DNA of 64,000 nucleotides from NCBI RefSeq assembly GCF_000005505.3, contig NC_016135.3, positions 5,225,501 to 5,289,500 on the forward strand. Reading direction: 5' to 3'. The first letter of the stretch is position 1; each line of letters starts with the position of its first letter. Made by a program: the position numbers and the translations under genes. The DNA is from Brachypodium distachyon. Its lineage: Eukaryota; Streptophyta; Magnoliopsida; Poales; Poaceae. Of this stretch, positions 46,200 to 57,591 are shown piece by piece. The notes under the pieces are model-generated. The model did not search any database. It had not been told where the DNA came from and was given only the letters and a program-made list of their open reading frames with translations.

Positions 46200-47957
46200 T
46201 GCTCCTCAGCACGAGTCCTGTCCCGTCAACGCGGGCCTGGCCGCGCCTCCCTGGGCTTCCTCCCTGCCGGCACCGCCGCCGGCAGGCCTTGGCCCCACTG
46301 TAGGGTCGTTCGGGCAATCTCGGGAGAGATGCCTGATGTCACCGCAGTTGAAGCAGGCACCGGTTGCTCGGCGCTCCTCGTGGCGTTGTTCGCGCCGCTG
46401 CTTGATTCCCTGCAGGTTGCGGCAGTCCTGCGCGTTGGGGGTGGAGTTGGCGTGGATGGGGCAGCGGGGCGTGTCGCCCTGCTTGCTGCCAGACCCGCCA
46501 CTAGTTTGGGCGCTAGGCGCCCTTCCTCGGCCATGCCACACTTGTGCGCCAGGGCGTACAGGTCCTGTGTCATCCGGATCCGATGCGTGCTCAGCTTCTC
46601 ACGCATCTTGGGATCGGGGACATTGATGGCGAAGGTGTTGACGATGGCGGCAGCCTCCACCTCCGGTATGGACTAGGAGAGACTGGAGAAGCGGTTGACG
46701 AAGCTCCGCAACGTCTCTCCCGGCTTCTGCACGACAGTGTGCAGCTCCGCCATGGTTCCCGGGCGCTTATAGCCGCCCTGGAACGCGCTCACAAACTACT
46801 TGCGTGGGTCCGCCCAAGCGGCGATGGACCTAGCGGGCAGGTTGAGCAGCCAGGTTCTCGCCGATCCTTTCAGGACCATCGGGAACCAGTTGGGTCTGAC
46901 CTTGTCGTCGGCGCCGATGGCATGCATCCCCAACGTGTAGCTCAGGAGGAAATCCTTGGAATTCATGGTCCCGTCGTACGTACCGAGCGTGGGTGCTCGA
47001 AACCTTTGGGGCAATATCACCCGCCGCAACTCGCACGTGAACACGGTGCACCCGTCCTCGGGGCCCAGAGGAGCATCTTCCTACTCCTGTGGGCGTTGAC
47101 GCTCTACCTCGCGCCGACGTTGGCGCTCCAGGCGCTGACGTAGATCCTCTTGCTAGCGGGCATCCAAGATGCCGCGCGCGTCGCCTCGCGCCACGATGGG
47201 TGACGAGTGTGAGGATGCTTCTGGGTCCGCGTCCCCCTGGCGTCCCTGCGGGGGAGGGTTTTCCCCTTGGTGCGAGGCGCGGTGTGTGTCTCCATGCTCC
47301 GGCTTCTGCCCGCAGCCGGAGCCTGCCGGTCCGCCCTCGCCCTGCGGCTGTTGGGCGGCGAGTGCGAGGAGTGCGTCCAACTCCTTGCCCCACGTCTCGT
47401 GCACCGGCGTGCCCTGCTGCGGTTCGTACCGCACCATGACCCGCGCGGTGATGATGGCTTCTGCCTGGGTTTGTGCGGGAGGCAGCCGGTTTCCCGAGCG
47501 GCTGCCCTCCGCTCTACCACCGGACGCACCCGGGTGCACAGGGTGCGACCCCCCTGGCGTCGCACGCGACGTAGTATGCTCGTGGCACAGCTGACGCTGT
47601 GCGTCTTCGGCCCGCGATTCGAGTCGCTGGCCGGTGAGGGCGGCACCATGTCCGCTCACACGGCTGGCCCCGACACTGGGGGGCGCCGGCCCCCTCACCC
47701 GGTTGTCTGCTGACGGCCGAGGAGGAGGGGGTGGCAGCTGCGATTGCTGCACTCGCGAGGGTTCTGGAAATCCAGAACCCGCGACGCAAGTTGCACGTCA
47801 TGCGACCGCGTGTGTGCCGCTCGGGCTTCACGCGGGTCGATCCGAGGGTCACAAGCCCAGTTGGGGGTCATGGTGGCTGGCTCTATCGTCGAGGAGGACG
47901 AGGCCGATGTTGGTGTAGACACTGCCGTCGGCAGTCACCGGCGAGCTCTCCTTGAGC
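46200..47957 (-). pseudogene. gag of minus-strand Tat element
   Basis: From the primer-binding site inward: a low-complexity Arg/Gly/Pro-rich N-terminal part, then the Retrotrans_gag core on the minus strand (NSKDFLLSYTLGMHAIG, SARTWLLNLPARSI, KPGETLRSFVNRF) at about 46680-47050, then a CCHC knuckle CFNCGDIRHLSRDC at about 46315-46360. At least two stops and two frame changes interrupt it, so the start cannot be set. Confidence 0.8.
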
Positions 47958-47979
47958 GCCCCCTACCTGGCGCGCCAGA
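47958..47979 (-). other. Primer-binding site of minus-strand Tat element
   Basis: On the minus strand the LTR end GACGACA is followed by TCTGGCGCGCCAGGTAGGGG, the characteristic leader of many grass Tat-lineage elements. This fixes orientation and the inner LTR edge. Confidence 0.82.
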
Positions 47980-48910
47980 TGTCGTCGCACGGGGCTCCGA
48001 CACCGGGGGTGCGCGGGCACCCCCTTTTCAGGTTCGGCAGTGGGCTGCAGGGATCGCTCCGGCGATCGCCGGCAGGACCAATGCGAGGCGCGAAAGACAC
48101 CATGAACACTACCAAGGGCACACGCACACGCTTTTTACCTAGGTTCGGGCCACCTTGCGGTGTAAAACCCTACGTCCTGCCTGTCTGAGCTTGTATTACC
48201 AAGGGAAATCAGATGGTTACAGGGTTGCGAGGGGAGCCCCCGGGTGGTCTCTTTTTGGCTAAGTGCTCTTTTCTACTTTAGGCTACTGCCGGTGTTGCAC
48301 TAGGAGTTGGCTCTGTAAAAGAACCAACAAACCCACTAAAGACTGAATTGAGCTGAACCGAACCCTTTGACCATTGGCGGGGGTCCTCCTTTTATAGCCA
48401 AGGGGATACCACAGATGCCACGGTGCATAGTTTACAAGTGGTGAGCAAGGAGCTAGGGAAACTCCTCAGTGTGCTGGCATGCATGCATGAGCGCCAACCC
48501 CGCTGCTAGGGGTCTAGGGCCTAACAAATAGGACTGGACAGCCACTGTTTCCCTGACTAGACGGGTAACGCTCCTCCTGTCGGCTCATTAAATGCGCCGT
48601 GCGCTTCCCTCCTTGCTCTGGCAAAACTGCACACTGGGCGCCTGGCACGCGCCCACGTGCCGCCACTACTCTGCTCGCTCGGCCCCACCCTCACGATGGG
48701 ACCCTGCGCCCGGGAACTCCTCCTCCCGGTAAGTGCCTTCCCGGGAGGTGCCCAGGCGGGATTATTCCTCGAAGCCCCGCTAGCCCTTCTGGGTTGGTAG
48801 CTTGCCGGGCGGCCTATACATTGCCGCCCGGGGTGAGATCCTCCCGGGAACTCAACGATGCGACCCACGCGTCGTGCAACGGTGGTACCCCGGGTACCAC
48901 TGGTGTGACA
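47980..48910 (-). repeat. 5' LTR of minus-strand Tat element (type B), 931 bp
   Basis: On the plus strand it runs TGTCGTCGCACGGGG to GGTGTGACA. The same sequence recurs at 60412-61341 with 930 bp and the same two ends, which confirms the limits. A GGCTATAAAAGGAGGAC TATA box lies on the minus strand at about 48395. The right flank is the gag of element 4; the expected partner at the left end of the coding region is missing. Confidence 0.88.
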
Positions 48911-50581
48911 ATGACGGCTCAAGGCGGCGATGCAGGCAAGGGCGCAGCTGAAAGCACTGGTCTCCCGAGCAAATCCGGCAGAACGGCGCGACCCCCAATG
49001 GAGAAACCTGAGAACATCGCTACTCAGGCCGGCACATCCGCTGTGCCGGCAAAGCCGACTCCGCTCCAGGCCGCCTTTGAGAGGCTGACGCTGCCTGTGG
49101 CTCCAAACACCAACTCGGCCCAGCTTCAGGCTGAGCTGGAGTTGGAGCGCCAAAGCTTGCTGCAGGAAGCTATCGACAAGAGCTCGTGATATCTCTTTGT
49201 AAGTATAACAAAGCTCATGGCCTTAACTCCACTGCTGCGCAGAACCCTAGCCGAGTTGGGGAAGTGCGTAACCGTGGCAAGAACTTGAATGCCGAGATAG
49301 CTAGGGATGGTAGAGCCATACCTAACGCGTCGACAAGCTATGCATCGGCACTAAAGCCGAAATACATCACTCCTGTTAAAAACCTTAGGGCAACCGAGGC
49401 TGCGGCAGAAGAGTTAACAAATCTCACGGGAGAGGCGCTCCGAGTACAACAGCTGCATGTGAAGGAACTGCTTCGCACAACTAACGAGCAGAATGAAGCA
49501 TACATGAGGTTGCACGACAAGCCCGATGTATCTCAGATCATTCACTCGGCTGCAGGCGCTGGCGGCCGGGCCGACAAGCAGGCGTCCTCACCCGGTGGCA
49601 GACGGGATAAGAGTGTTAACTTCGGCCGGGACAAGCGGCTGGATCACTATGATTTGGCATTAGCTGGGAAGCAAGTTGTCAGGCAAATTGATGATGGTCA
49701 AAGTGGCCTACATCTCGGCGACAATCGTCGAGGTTCGCAAGAACGTCACTCGGCAGGACAGGGACGCCAACCTCGGGGTCCGGCGCCCAATACTGCTGCG
49801 GGTCAGCAGGGTGCTGAGCACAAGCCCCTGTATCGAGGTGAAGATCAAAGGCAAGACCATTACAATGACGGATACTCGGCCATGGGAGATGAAGGCTATC
49901 TCTGGCGAGAGTGTGAAAATTGCGGCCCACTCGGAACCCGAGTGGGAACCCGGCAAGTGTCGCCGCTAGATGGCCAACATCGGCTTGACATAATCCATCT
50001 GTCGGAGCTTCTGGAAGAGCAATGTCCTCCGGAACCGCGTTGCTTCGCTTACCAGATTATGAGAGAGACACCTGCCCAGGGTTTCCACCTACCCAGAGGC
50101 AGTGCACGTAGCAGGTGGCAATCGCAGATGGGCAGTACGCTATGTACCCCAAATGCTGGTAGGGCCAGCCAGGATTTGGTTGAATAACCTGCTGGAGGGA
50201 AGTATCAACTGCTGGATAGATTTCGAGGAAGCCTTTGTCAGCAACTTCACCATCACCTACAAGAGGCCTAATCGCCCTCAGCAGTTGTCCATGTGCAAGG
50301 AAAGAGACAACGAGACTGATCGAGAGTACCTGATGAGGTGGATTAACCTCTGCAACTTCTGTGAAGGAATAGTGGAGTCGCAGGCCATATCATGGTTTGC
50401 CCAAAGATGCCGGCATGGCAGCATGTTGTGGCAGAAGCTGCAAAGGGAAATGCCGGCCCCTTTGTCCGAGATGATCAAGATTGCGGACATGTATGCGTTG
50501 GGTGACCCAACTCAGCCATCACTGATGTCGGCAGAGCCACACAAAGAGCAGCCGACATACAATCGTCCCGAAGCATTCTAG
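48911..50581 (+). pseudogene. gag of Tat element 4
   Basis: The region starts with MTAQGGDAGKGAAESTG directly at the LTR edge. The first frame ends at 49189, a second (49186-50187) has a Gln/Arg/Gly-rich linker, and the Retrotrans_gag core is in a third (50102-50581) with MLVGPARIWLNNLLEGSI and DREYLMRWINLCN. It resembles the minus-strand element's gag only in plan. At least two frameshifts are present. Its own 5' LTR and primer-binding site are absent. Confidence 0.8.
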
Positions 50582-51690
50582 AGGAATGATCATCAAGATG
50601 ACAGGAACAAAAGAAGGGATGATAGGCCGGATTACCGGTATGTGCCAGCCCATGTGGCAGCCATCCAAGATCAACCTGATGCCGGTCCAAGCCAGCGGTA
50701 GAAGACTGGAAATCAGCAGCGGGCCAAGAAAGGAGAACAAAAGAAGCCGTGGCAAGATAAGCAAAAGTACACGTTCGAGATGATGCTTGATCAGCCTTGT
50801 CGTTTCCACACGACCAATCCAAGCAAGGCAACGAACCACACAACCCGGGCAATGCAGTTGGATGCAGTGGGACGAGAAGGGCGCCGATGCTCAGATTCAA
50901 GGACCCCCTCCGGCAAATAACGTCGTCAATCAGGTGGAGGACCAAGGCATCCCGGAGTATGGAGGAAGGAACGAATACAAAGAGCATCATCAAAGTACAT
51001 GATTTTCATCACGGAGCCGACTGACAAGCAGAGCCAGCGTCGGCGTGAGATGGAGGTCAACTCTGTCATGCCGGCGGTGCCGAAGTTCATGTACTGGTCG
51101 GAGCAGGACCTCTGTTGGAACCGAGCTGATCACCCTAAAGTCATGCCGAATCCCGGTGGCTATGCTCTGGTCGTCGATCCGACACTCATTGGGCCTGACA
51201 TCAATGTCAAGTTCACTCGAGTTCTCATTGATAATGGGAGCAGCATTAACATCATGTGCCGAAACACGATGCTAGAACTCGGCATTACAGATAACATCCT
51301 TGAGCCTAACCGGACTACCTTCCATGGTATTGTGCCGGGAGTGTCATGTGCTCCGGTCGGCAAAATCCGGGTTGACGTCTCATTCGGCACAAGGAAAATT
51401 GTCGGATAGAGAATTTGGTGTTTGAAGTGGTGGACCTCAACAGTCCGTATCATGCGTTGCTCGGCAGACCGGCATTGGCCAAATTTATGGCGACCACTCA
51501 CATTGGCTATTTGAAGATGAAGATGCCGGGACCAAAACCATTTTCAGAAATTACAAGCGTTCAATGGAGTGCGCGGCAACAAGATCTGCTTTGGCCGAAT
51601 CACTGGTCATTGCCGGGGAGAAGAGGAAGCTGCAGGAAGTTGTCGCACTGGCTCAGTCGGCACAGATCGGTCTGCCGACTATGAGCAACC
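50582..51690 (+). pseudogene. gag tail and protease of Tat element 4
   Basis: After a Lys-rich linker with stops (50582-50998), a frame reads TRVLIDNGSSINIMCRNTML (about 51210-51265), the retropepsin active-site segment with Asp retained. GRPALAKFMATTHIGYLKMK follows at 51460-51510 in another frame. Confidence 0.83.
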
Positions 51691-52103
51691 CTCATGGCGG
51701 CGTAGCATTCCAGGCGGCCAAAGAGACGAAGAAGATACCAGTCGACCGTGAGTTCCCAGACCGCACCATCATCATTGGTGCCAGCCTGAATGAGAAATAG
51801 GAAGGCGAGCTCACCAACTTTCTCCGTGAGAATATGGACATCTTCACATGGTCAAACCAATACTTGTCGGGTGTGCCGAGGGAGTTGGCTGAGCACTCAT
51901 TGCCTGTCAGGCCAGACGTAAGATCGGTTAAGCAGCCCCTTTGACGCTTCACCGATGACAGAAGGAAGATCATAACGGAAAAGATATCCCGACTTTTAGC
52001 TGCCGGCTTTACCATGGAAGTGTTGCATCCTGACTGGTTGGCCAACCCAGTCATGGTCGAGAAGAAGAAAGATGACCCAACCGCAGCCAAAGTATGGCGT
52101 ATG
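51691..52103 (+). pseudogene. Reverse transcriptase N-terminal part, Tat element 4
   Basis: The frame includes EFPDRTIIIGASLNEK, a stop at 51798-51800, then FLRENMDIFTWSNQYL and HPDWLANPVMVEKKK. It is interrupted after VWRM by the copia insertion at 52104. The next RT residues, CIDYTCLN, lie at 58946 on the far side. Confidence 0.85.
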
Positions 52104-53443
52104 TGTGAAATCATAGGTGATGTGTAACATTGGCAAGTATTTTAGGTGAAACATTGATGTGGATACTTTGGATAATATGGATACTTATATGATGACTTGT
52201 ATCTTGTTTGGACTTAGTGCTTTGCTAGTGGTGTGTTGATCCATTAGTTTCTTATGTGAAAACATGGTGTGAGTTGTGTGGAACTTATCCTGATTCAAGT
52301 CATGGACTTGTGCTGGTTATTTGTGTGTTCGCTTTCAGGTGTTGCCGGAGCTAGAGGAACGTGGGTGATGACGGGATCGAGGGACGAAGCTTGGGAGAAG
52401 CTGAAGTCGAGGGATCAATGTCATGCGGGACTTTCGTACGAAAGAACAATGAAAGTGAAGACTACGATGATCCGGGAGGACACCGTTTTGTCGTACGTTG
52501 ATTATACCGGAGATGTAAGGTATTGGAGATATTCGACACGTGATGGTCGAGTTTTGAAGACATTACAAGAAGAGTTGATGGCATAGAGTGGCATCGACGT
52601 GAAGACATGTAGGTCCAGCCGTGGCTGGATGAGAGCTGTTTAAAGATTAAACAGTAACGCCATCAACATCGCATCCGATGGAAACGTGGAACACATGAAA
52701 GTTGTGCGCGTCATTGAGAGGAACAACTTTTATTTTGGAGTCATCTCAATCCAAGGTCGTCTGTGGGCCCCTCAGGCAGAATAACGACCGGGCAGAGGAG
52801 TTCGTGTTGGATTCAGACTCGGTTTAGGGTCGCGAATTTTCCTTTATAAATAGAGGGCGTCCTAGCTAGGGTTTTAGTAAGGACGTGAGGGAACTCAGAG
52901 CTTTGGATCTAGATCAATTCTTGGAGAGTTCTTGGATGCATGGTTGCATCTTTTGTAATCGATCGACATAGTTGCAATTAAGAGATTCGTTGGCGGTGTC
53001 ATCTTTGTTCTTCTCGGATCTTCGTGGATTATTCGTGTTTGATCTTTCTAACACTTTGTTGCATATTTATCACGAGTTCATAATACTTTGCTGCTGGTTT
53101 ATCACAAGATCAAGGAAAGATCACGATTACTTCATCTTTCTTGTTATTCTTCGAAATCGATTATAGATTATTTCTCTTAATTTTCTGTCAGCTGTTACTG
53201 TTTTGATCATATCTTTTGATTGGTACATCCGATTGAGCTGATTCTTGTTGCATTGGTTAGATAATTTCAATGCCTTTTTTGCATACTCGTACTTATTTTT
53301 TGGTTCATCCAATTAAAAGTTACGGCTGTTTTACTATCATAGACAAAAAGGTGATTTAGGATTTGAACTTTCGGGAAAAGTTTTAATTTGCTTCCGGGCA
53401 ATCACTCACCGCCCCCTCTCTGATTGCCTATCTCGATCTCACA
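52104..53443 (+). repeat. 5' LTR of copia element
   Basis: The LTR begins TGTGAAATCATAGG and ends GATCTCACA, 1340 bp. TATAAATAGAGGG at about 52845 is the promoter TATA. A 106-codon open frame (52269-52586) within the LTR is shared by the 3' copy but shows no recognisable content. Confidence 0.92.
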
Positions 53444-53445
53444 AT

Positions 53446-53457
53446 TGGTATCAGAGC
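53446..53457 (+). other. Primer-binding site of copia element
   Basis: TGGTATCAGAGC, complementary to initiator tRNA-Met, lies two bases after the LTR end. Confidence 0.92.
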
Positions 53458-53494
53458 AAGGTCTCTCTAATTTATCTTAACCGATTAATCAGAC

Positions 53495-55721
53495 TTGCTA
53501 GATATGGATAGGTATTCTACCAAACACTGTGTGTTTGGTGGTGTTGATTTTCAGTTTTGGAAGGCGAAGATGAAGGCATACATCATGGCACAAAGCTACA
53601 CCATATGGGAGAAGGTCGCCAAGCCCTATGGGCTTCTCGCGGACAATGCAATCAGAGCAACAAACTTGGTCCACGTAGAGAACAACTACAAGGCGAGGAA
53701 CTACATCATCCAAGGTCTACAACGAAGTGACTTCGACCATGTCGCTCACCTTGCATCTGCTCATGAGGTATGGAACGCACTTTGTAGTTATCATGAAGGA
53801 TCAAACTCTGTTAAGGAGGTGCATCAGGACATGTACAAAAAGGAGTATATGAAATTTGAAATGAATACAGGTGAATCTTTGGATGAATTATTTGCACACT
53901 ATAATAAGATTCTCACCAACTTACGTGCATTAGGTGTTACCTGTTCTGATGCTGAGACTTCTAGACAACTTTTGAGTGCTTTAGATATGCCCATATGGGA
54001 GATCAAGTATTGTTACGATTAGAGAATCTACAGTCATGAGCACACTTACACTTGATATCTTATACTCAAAATTTAAAACTCATGAATTAGATATTCTTGC
54101 TAGGAGAACCGGTTCCAAATCAATTGCACTTGTTTCTAACTCTAGCCGCTCTAATGATGGTACTTCTTCATATTGCTATGCTCTTTCTTTTTTGTCTCAA
54201 CTAACCGATGAACAGCTAGAGCAATACCCAAAGGAAGAATTGGCACTCCTCACCTCTCATTTTACACGTGCCCTGCAAAATGTTTGTTCAAGGAAGAGAG
54301 GTGGGAACAATGCTCCTACGTGCTTTGAATGTGGTGATCCAAATCACTTTCGCCAAAATTGTCCCAAATTCTTATCCAAGATGGCGAAAGAAGAAAATGG
54401 GGAGGACAAGAAGAAGAAGCGTCCCTTCAACATCAAGAATAAAAAGAGGGGCGACTTTGCTCGAGCTGTGGCTCACAGTATTTTTTCTGTAATCAATGAA
54501 TATGGTGAACCATGCTTGAGTGATGTGGATATCGAGTCTGATGAAGATGATGCATCCAAAGGCAAGCGCGACATTAATGGGATGTGTCTTATGGCTAGCA
54601 ATAAGAGTGCTACCTCCTGCGACGACTACGACAGTGACAACAACAATGAGGTAGAACTTTCTTATGATGAATTACTTAAAAGTGCTAGTAAATTGAGTTC
54701 CTTACTTGATCATGCTACTAAAAGAATTAAGACATATGACTTGAAAATTGCATCATTGAATTCTGAAATTACTAGACTTAAGTCTATGATTCCTGATGAC
54801 GATTCCTGTAGGTCTTGTGATTCTATATATTCTGAGCTTACCTCTTTGCATTCTATTCATGATGATACTCTTGATAAGCTTAGAGCTGCATTAGAAAATA
54901 ATGAGAAACCTATTGTGCATAAACGTAAACGAATTAATGATGCTAGTATGGATACTTCTGATTTGATAGATTCAACTTCTTGTAATAATTGTCATATTCT
55001 TGAATTGAAGTTGCAAGATGCAAATGCTAGGGTTTCCGATGTTGAACATGCTTTACATATCAATGAGGTTTCTTTGTTCGCTAATTGTAGAAGTGGAAAA
55101 CAAATCATGGATGATGCTTGTGATAATTGTATTGCCCTGTCTCATCAAGTTAATTATTTACGAGCATCTTTACAGAAATTTTCTAGTGGGCACAAAAATC
55201 TGAATATGATCTTAGATAAGTCTAAAACGAGTAAAAACAAGACCGGACTTGGTTTTAATGCACATGCTCATTTTAAGGCTAATCCACCCACTATAGTTAA
55301 GTCACTTGGCAATGGAATTTTTGAAACATCTGACAAGCCAACCAATGTGATTTTTAAATCTGTCGCCATCATGTCTAATGATACTTCAACAATTGCAAAT
55401 GTAGGTCATATATCACATGCTAAACCTGGAAGTAGGTACACTTGCGCTTATTGTAATAAAACTGGACATGGTGTAGGTTCTTGTTTTAGATTAGCTAGAG
55501 TAATTAAAAAAGAAAAAAAACAAGCTAGATCTAATTCCTTCAAGGCACATTATGCTCGTGATAAAACTACTACTCCCCATTATGTGCCTAGTGTGAATGT
55601 TTCACCTTCCGTTTCAACTTGCACGAGACACGTACAATCTGTCCCAATGAATAAGGAAACTCGTGCTTTGCCTACTCGTCGTGTATCTCAGTACTGGGTA
55701 CCTAAAAGTTTTTTTATCTAA
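53495..55721 (+). pseudogene. copia gag, frameshifted
   Basis: The first frame (to 54022) carries the copia gag fold, including FGGVDFQFWKAKMKAYIM and HEVWNALCSYHEG. The coding sequence then shifts to the frame that runs to 55721, with TLTLDILYSKFKTHELDILA, a CCHC knuckle CFECGDPNHFRQNC (about 54322-54363), a long coiled coil (about 54640-54900) and a second C/H-rich motif CAYCNKTGHGVGSC (about 55444-55485). The large C-terminal extension is unlike a minimal copia gag. One frameshift near 54010 separates the frames. Confidence 0.88.
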
Positions 55722-55900
55722 CCCCAGTACGGAGATCTCGGCATGTGTTTGTTGTTTGTAGGCATTTCGCTTGAGGAAGCGGAACATATCGCTAGTGGAC
55801 TCCGGTTGTTCTCGTCACATGACCGGTGATAAAAATTGGTTCTCCTCCCTCACACGTGCATCTTGGGCTGAATGAAGTGTAACTTATGGAGATGCTTGTA
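55722..55900 (+). pseudogene. copia protease remnant
   Basis: A frame reads SLVDSGCSRHMTGDKNWFSSL, the copia retropepsin active-site region with its D-S-G. The sequence departs from pol soon after and integrase does not follow. Confidence 0.75.
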
Positions 55901-55996
55901 CCTCTACTTTTGTGGCGAAAGTTCTCTTATTTGTAATGCAGGAACATATGTTCAGGGGGAGGAAATATTTTTAAAGGTGCATACCCTTATTGGTGC

Positions 55997-56470
55997 ATGT
56001 TGCATTTTAAAAACAACCAAATAACGATGGTGTTATTTTTCACAACAAGGCTAGGTTTGAAACTTCCCCACACACATCACATCTACAAGTTGTCAAAAGG
56101 ATTTTCAGGTATCTACATGGCAACCAATCTTTTGGCATTTGGCTTTCTGCTTCCTCTAGTATTACATTGCGTGCATTTTCGGAATGCTGATTTTGGAGGT
56201 TATAGAATTGATAGAAAGAGTACATCTGGTACATGCTTATTTTTGGGTGACTCTTTAGTACTTTGGTCTTCTAAGAAACAAAGTTATGTTGCACAATCTA
56301 CTGCTGAAAGAGAATTTGTAACTGATGCTTGTTGTTGCTCACAGATTTTATGGATAATAGCTACAATGAAAGATTATGGGGTTAATTTAGAAAGTGTACC
56401 ACTTTATTGTGATAACACTAGTTCTATATGTATTGCTAAAAACCCGGTGCAACATTCTAGAACTAAATGA
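55997..56470 (+). pseudogene. copia RNase H remnant
   Basis: From DADFGG-like NADFGGYRIDRKSTSGTC through LWSSKKQSYVAQSTAE to YCDNTSSICIAKNPVQHSRTK this is the C-terminal part of copia RNase H. It ends at TGA 56468-56470, earlier than usual (HIDIR normally follows). A large deletion separates it from the protease remnant. Confidence 0.9.
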
Positions 56471-57591
56471 GGGGCAGTGTGTTCTTCTTGTACGATATGT
56501 AAAATATCTTTTCAGTTGCTTCTTTTTCGATCTTTAATCTTCAATAAATAAAAAATCTGAAAAAGTAATGAGCATTGTATTCCATCCTGAAATGACATTT
56601 TTGCAACCACGTTTATGTTTTGAGAACATTGTCATTTTATATGTATGCTCGTATGAAGTAGTGTATCACATGACTTCTAATACGAATGATAACTTGAACT
56701 AAATCTTGTCATGGTTAAACTTTGTTAGCTATTTTGGTCTTGGATACTTAATTACTAGCAATGATGAAAATATAATGGTATCAAGGTTCCAAATATACAA
56801 AGACACGTGGTGTCAAGCAATTTTTACTAAATAAATATGCCAATGTCGCACTACATCTTCACGAGACTGCTTACCATTGCACTTTGGTATGAACTTGGAA
56901 GTTGTTGTGTTTATTGAAACCTTTGTCTTAAGCTTCTGATTGCTTACCATTTGCCTTAAGCTTCTGATTGTTAATCATTGCACTTTGCACATAGGCTTGG
57001 CATGGTGTTTTAAATATAGGCTTGACAAGGTTGAATTGACTTGGCATATAAATTCAATGAAAATAAATATTATGCTTTTATGAAGTGCTATGTTTAATGT
57101 AATGTGCTACAAGATATTTTGTATTCAAGTATTGATGTAGTTGAAAGGGGGAGACCATGTCTTGCAATAAATCGTAACAATACTTCATTGTTAGTCATGT
57201 GTAGATTACATCATACTTATATATACGTCGAGTACAACTACTTTTTACATGACTTGGATGCACAATTATCATGTTCATGATGTTTCATAATGCTCATTAC
57301 AACAAACAAAAATGAAATATGACAAAATAAACAAAAAAAAATCGCTTTTAGTTTAAAGAAACATTTTTTGAAGCGGGGGAAATATTTTTGTGTGGTTTTG
57401 ATGAAATTCATTGAAAAAGGGGGAGAGATTCCAACACATACATACTTTATTGGTGTTTCTCCAACATTTTGATGTTTCTCGTTTTTTTTTCAAACCTTGA
57501 AAATCCGAGAGTTAAGTGAATGTGTATGCCAATCAATGTTCAATGTATGGTGTTTATGAGATGTTGCCAATGTTTTCATCAAGGGGGAGAT
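56471..57591 (+). other. copia 3' untranslated region and polypurine tract
   Basis: About 1.1 kb of non-coding, AT-rich sequence with CTTAAGCTTCTGATTG repeated at 56930 and 56957, ending in the polypurine tract AAGGGGGAGAT just before the 3' LTR. Confidence 0.75.

Noticed and set aside
47153..47752. 199-codon minus-strand and 148-codon plus-strand frames
   Set aside because: They are low-complexity Arg/Gly/Pro readings of the gag leader. Only the minus-strand gag context is supported.
52269..52586. 106-codon frame within the copia LTR, also in the 3' LTR
   Set aside because: It lies in U3 upstream of the TATA box, has no recognisable domain, and its presence in both copies follows from the LTRs being copies of each other.
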